Origin: Diprion similis
Lineage: Eukaryota; Arthropoda; Insecta; Hymenoptera; Diprionidae
DNA length: 64,000 nucleotides
Assembly (NCBI RefSeq): GCF_021155765.1
Contig: NC_060116.1
Location: forward strand, 13,702,001 to 13,766,000
Direction: 5' to 3'
Notes under the pieces: generated by a model
Told to the model about the DNA's origin: nothing
What the model saw: the letters and a program-made list of their open reading frames with translations, nothing else
Database searches by the model: none
Part shown: one piece after another, positions 60,237 through 64,000 of the stretch
How the letters are laid out: each line of letters begins with the position of its first letter
Numbering within the stretch: position 1 is the first letter of the stretch
Translations under genes and position numbers: made by a program

Positions 60237-63200
60237 TCATTTATCTGTTAATCTACTCGTACGAGCAGCTCTAGTCGTACTTGTCGCGAGTTCTTTCCGA
60301 CCTTCAGACTTGAATCTCAACGTAGGATAGGTCTTGAGCCTAAGGAGTTCTAATTCGGATTGCAAGAGGAGAAGCTCGTTGTAGCTATCTTGCACGTCCT
60401 TAACCAATCTAGTCCTCTTCATGATAGCCTCCATTCTATCCTTTGTGAATTTATTCTCTTTGTCCATCGCTTCTTTCTTAACGTACACTGAATCACGGGC
60501 GTTTGCCTGGCTTATCCTTTCTATCATCGCATCCAGCCGCACGTTTTCTCTTCTCCAATACTTTATCGTCGTCCTTATCTTCTCCAGATTCTTCCTTTCA
60601 GCCTCGACCATCCTTCTGTACCGCTGAGTCAACAATTACACTAATTATTCAATATCCTCTACCCGATCCCAAGAAGAAGCATTCAATAGACTGCAGGTGC
60701 AGTAACGGTTACATGAATTGACCGTATAACTTATTTTTGAAAATGAAATTACTCTAATATTATGTACCTATGTAGGGTATTTCTGCAAAGCTTGAGAAAA
60801 AATAAGTACACAATGTGATCCTAGTGTTGCTGTATGGCATCTAGAAGTTTGATGAGACTATTGATGGAAAAAACATTCTTGTACTACCAACGTCGATGGT
60901 TTAGATTTCTATGTCTATTGTATATAGTATATATGCACATGTTATATGAACATCTGCATGTGTCATTCGCGAAGACAATTGCAATTACAGTTTCACCGAC
61001 GATGATTGTAATCACCGGCAAATTGTGTCTAAAGTGATGGGTCCGGGAGAACAATGCGACTATGGTTGGCCTCGTTTGAATACTAGGACGCAATTTTTAT
61101 TTGTGGGTAGTTCTTGACCTGGACGAAAGATTGCATTTTGCAATTTCCAATTTTACCTACTTGATTCAACGACTCGATATCTCTCTCGAATGTTTTCACG
61201 TCCTTATCCTTCAACGCGTTCGTAGCGAACTTTCGCGTGTACTCTTGTATCTCTTTAGTTACCTGTGAACAGATAAAAATAAAAGTCTGTTCAAAATATT
61301 GGGCTCAGCACAACGTCGAAGCGGATTTCAAAAACTGTTTTCAGTGACAAATAAACGTCACCTTCACGTCTTCGAGGACTTTGACCTCTGCCTTGAGATC
61401 CTCCAATGATTTACACATGTAAGCGTGTCGCCACTCCTTGCAAACAATTATTCTCCGGAAACTCATCGTTCTCTTCATAGCGGACAGTTTGAGCCGTCCT
61501 TCATTGATTATAGCGACGTTTACGGCGTCCACCTCTTCTGCAGGTACTAACACCGCCTCGGCGAGGTCGCTGACTTTGCCAAGGAGAACGGGGACCTCGA
61601 CCTGTCCCATCTTTAGCACCAGCTGAACCTCCATGTCCTCGACAAACCTTTGCCTGGATACACGATGTTCCCTCAATGCCTCTTTGAGCTGAACAATGCG
61701 ATTTTGACTGGTAACGATCATTCTCTGATACAAACCGACCGTTTGCTCAGCCTCGGCCAGTTCCACCGCGCAGCATTTCACCTTGCGGTACGAAAGGTCT
61801 TCATCAATATTGACTATCGGTAAGTAGATCGTAAACGTCATGGTTTGCACAATGTTTCCTTTTCCGATATAACTCTCCAGGAAAATGTCGTAAACATGAA
61901 TCACTTGTTCGATGAATTATTACCTCTACATTACTCAATTGTTACTTGCAACAGGCATGCTTATCGGAATCGCTTCTACGATGGACGGTAAGCGTAAACC
62001 GCAGCAATAATCGTACCGTTTCAAGGAACAGATTATGGACGTCAATACCAGCGTAAAGACTCAAGTTGCAATAGAAAATTTCGTACTCACCCGTATTTCT
62101 GTTTCGATCTTGGTCCTTCTCAATTTGCAAAGGTGACTCCAATGGTTCACGTCGATTTGGGGTGGTAGGTTGCTTGGCATAATGTCAAGGTGGTGTAAAC
62201 CCTTCAGAAACTCGATACTTTCGGGGGGCAGGACTTCGGGTGAGTCTCCGGTGGTTATACACCTGCCAATTTCTGTGAGGAAGGTGATCGACGTACACGT
62301 GCAGGCCTTTCCCGCTCTCGGACGTTTTTTGTAATGTCTTGCCAAGTGTTCGACAATTGGGGGTTTTAAGTCGACGAATTCACCCCGGAACTTATCGTCC
62401 ATCGTTTTTTCCCGCTTACATAGTGCCTCGTATCGATTTCTCAGGTCTGCTACTGCCACCTCGAGCGTTGCCAACTCGTCCATTAATTCCTGGCTGTATC
62501 TTGTCGCTGGTGTCAGTTCGTTGTCTTTTAGATCCAGTATCTTCTCCATTCGACGTGTCTTCTCGAGGTCTCTCCATTTGGAGCGAAGGAGTCGCAGAGT
62601 TTCCTGAAGAATCGCGGATTCCAGTTTTACCTTTTCTACCGAGAAGGCGTCCAGCTTTTCGTTGAACATTTTAATGCTCTCTTCAATGTTGCCTGAGTTC
62701 AATCATAATTATTAGACCGTGAGGAATTGCGGCTATAAATTTTAGTCTGATGAATAAATTGCAGGGAATTTACGCGTAGTCTGACGAAACTCCTTTTGAA
62801 GTAATTCTCTATACCGATCACGTTCGATCTTGAGTTTCCGAACCTTGTCCTCGTAGTCCATTATCTCTTTGACCTCCTCCTCAGTGTAATGGGCAGGATC
62901 CTTCTCGAGTAAACACGAAGGTTTCGGCACGTCCTTCTTGACGTCATCTTCCCACCTGCGGAAAATAATGTGACTCATTGTCACCACGATCGATGCCCCG
63001 TTAGTCTTAGGTGAAAAAACTTACTCACTTGACTTCCAAAAGTCCGTCCATAGTCTCCATAAGTGTCTTTTCACGGAAGTCATCCGCCATTAGTTCCAGC
63101 TGGCGTTTTTCCGCCTGTAAACGCTCCGCCTCCTGGATCTTCTTTTCTTCTGGTGTCATGTACGGTCTGACTGAGATCTCTTCGTCAGTGACAACAATTA

Positions 63201-64000
63201 TGGTCTCCGGTTTCTCCGTCTGGTCCCAGACGGGGTTCGGCATAATTTCAGCCTCACGGTTCACTCGGAACATAATTAAAAGTTCGTTGGCGACGTGTCG
63301 CAGTTTTGATATCCTTTGAGCGAGTACAGTCATCACTTGCTCCTTTGTGGACATCATTTCGTCGAATAGTTTATTGAAGTGAATCTGAAAATAGATGGAA
63401 CGAAAATCGCTGATCACTCTTGACCCTGGCGGAAGAATAACTCACTTTCAGCTTGTCAATCTCTTCTCGTATAAAAACGCACTCCATCGCCCCCTGAATG
63501 TAGTTGTACGTCTGTAGCTGATTGAAATGGATGGGATCGCGTGCTACCCATCGATGTGTGGTGGTCCCCGTCATCGCGAGGGCTTCCGTTCTTTTAACGC
63601 GATGCACCTCGTTTTCTGCATCATCATTCGCTTCATTGCTCAGCTCAAACACTGAGGTAGGTTTTTCTCTTTGTGCAGATCCGGAGGGAGGCTCAAGGCT
63701 AGAAGTGTGAGCATTGAATTTCGGTATAATATCAAAAGCGATAAATTTCAATCATACTTAGATATCTCGAGGGATAGTGTCTTCGCATAGTGGGCCCACT
63801 TGTGCTCTTTCTCTTCGTCCCCGTTCTTCAACGGCAGTGGGTAATTGTCGACGCAGGTATCACCAAATATGGCACGAATAGACCGAGCCTGGACCATCAT
63901 AGGCTTCCAGCATGTTTTTAGTACGAAAGAAACCACCCTTTCCTCCTCAAGCATCTGTTTCTCCGCCCATACCTCAAGTTCTTCGCGATCCTTAGCAGCA
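60237..64000 (-). CDS. CFAP43: Cilia- and flagella-associated protein, probably CFAP43 (partial, C-terminal part)
   Basis: Minus-strand exons are 64000(open)-63758, 63698-63446, 63384-63029, 62955-62774, 62692-62091, 61874-61362, 61262-61161 and 60623-60237; about 879 residues are visible and the 5' part lies outside the window. The start of exon 61874 is the least certain junction. The protein is mostly charged coiled coil. Hallmarks of the CFAP43/44 family include METMDGLLEVK followed by DVPKPSCLLEKDPAHYTEEE and YEDKVRKLKIERDRYRELL, and later HLARHYKKRPRAGK. These fit CFAP43 better than CFAP44, by recollection of the family. CFAP43 and CFAP44 form the tether that holds inner-arm dynein f to the axoneme, so expression is probably restricted to ciliated neurons and sperm. 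N-terminal WD40 repeats would be expected beyond the right edge. Confidence 0.72.

Overview
This window is nuclear DNA from an arthropod, almost certainly an insect and most plausibly hymenopteran (sawfly-like). The lineage is inferred from protein content, short AT-rich introns with canonical GT-AG ends, and promoters that are not depleted of CpG; no search was possible. Nothing bacterial or viral was seen.

Layout. Positions 1 to about 7,516 are a satellite array of roughly 313-bp monomers. It continues to the left of the window, has a higher-order arrangement of monomer variants, and ends in decayed monomers, with a further eroded fragment at 8,160-8,255. Positions 8,256-14,135 are gene-poor; they hold two diverged copies of a small inverted-repeat (MITE-like) element and one orphan coding-like stretch near 13.2-13.5 kb. 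From 14.1 kb onward the window is gene-dense: a mitochondrial CoA carrier (SLC25A42, +), the spindle checkpoint protein Bub3 (-) head-to-head with the junction endonuclease subunit EME1 (+), the NSL-complex subunit KANSL3 (-), the elongation/splicing regulator TCERG1 (+, 17 coding exons with a 4.4-kb intron), an unnamed SEA-domain transmembrane protein (+), the nucleoporin Nup155 (-, 24 coding exons), transferrin Tsf1 (-, 10 coding exons), and the C-terminal half of an axonemal coiled-coil protein, probably CFAP43 (-), running off the right edge.

Gene models were built by hand from reading frames, splice-site motifs and phase continuity. In every model the exon phases add up to an uninterrupted frame. 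Most genes are unrelated housekeeping loci that happen to be neighbours. The clearest regulatory relationship is the 357-bp divergent interval between Bub3 and EME1, which probably acts as a shared promoter.

The most notable observations are the higher-order satellite and its eroding edge, the two MITE-like copies, a GC-rich possible alternative terminal exon inside the long TCERG1 intron, a hidden last exon of Nup155, and the architecture of the SEA protein (four spaced LPPGY-type motifs, a possible SEA self-cleavage motif and a charged tyrosine-rich tail). I found no convincing wholly new biological system.
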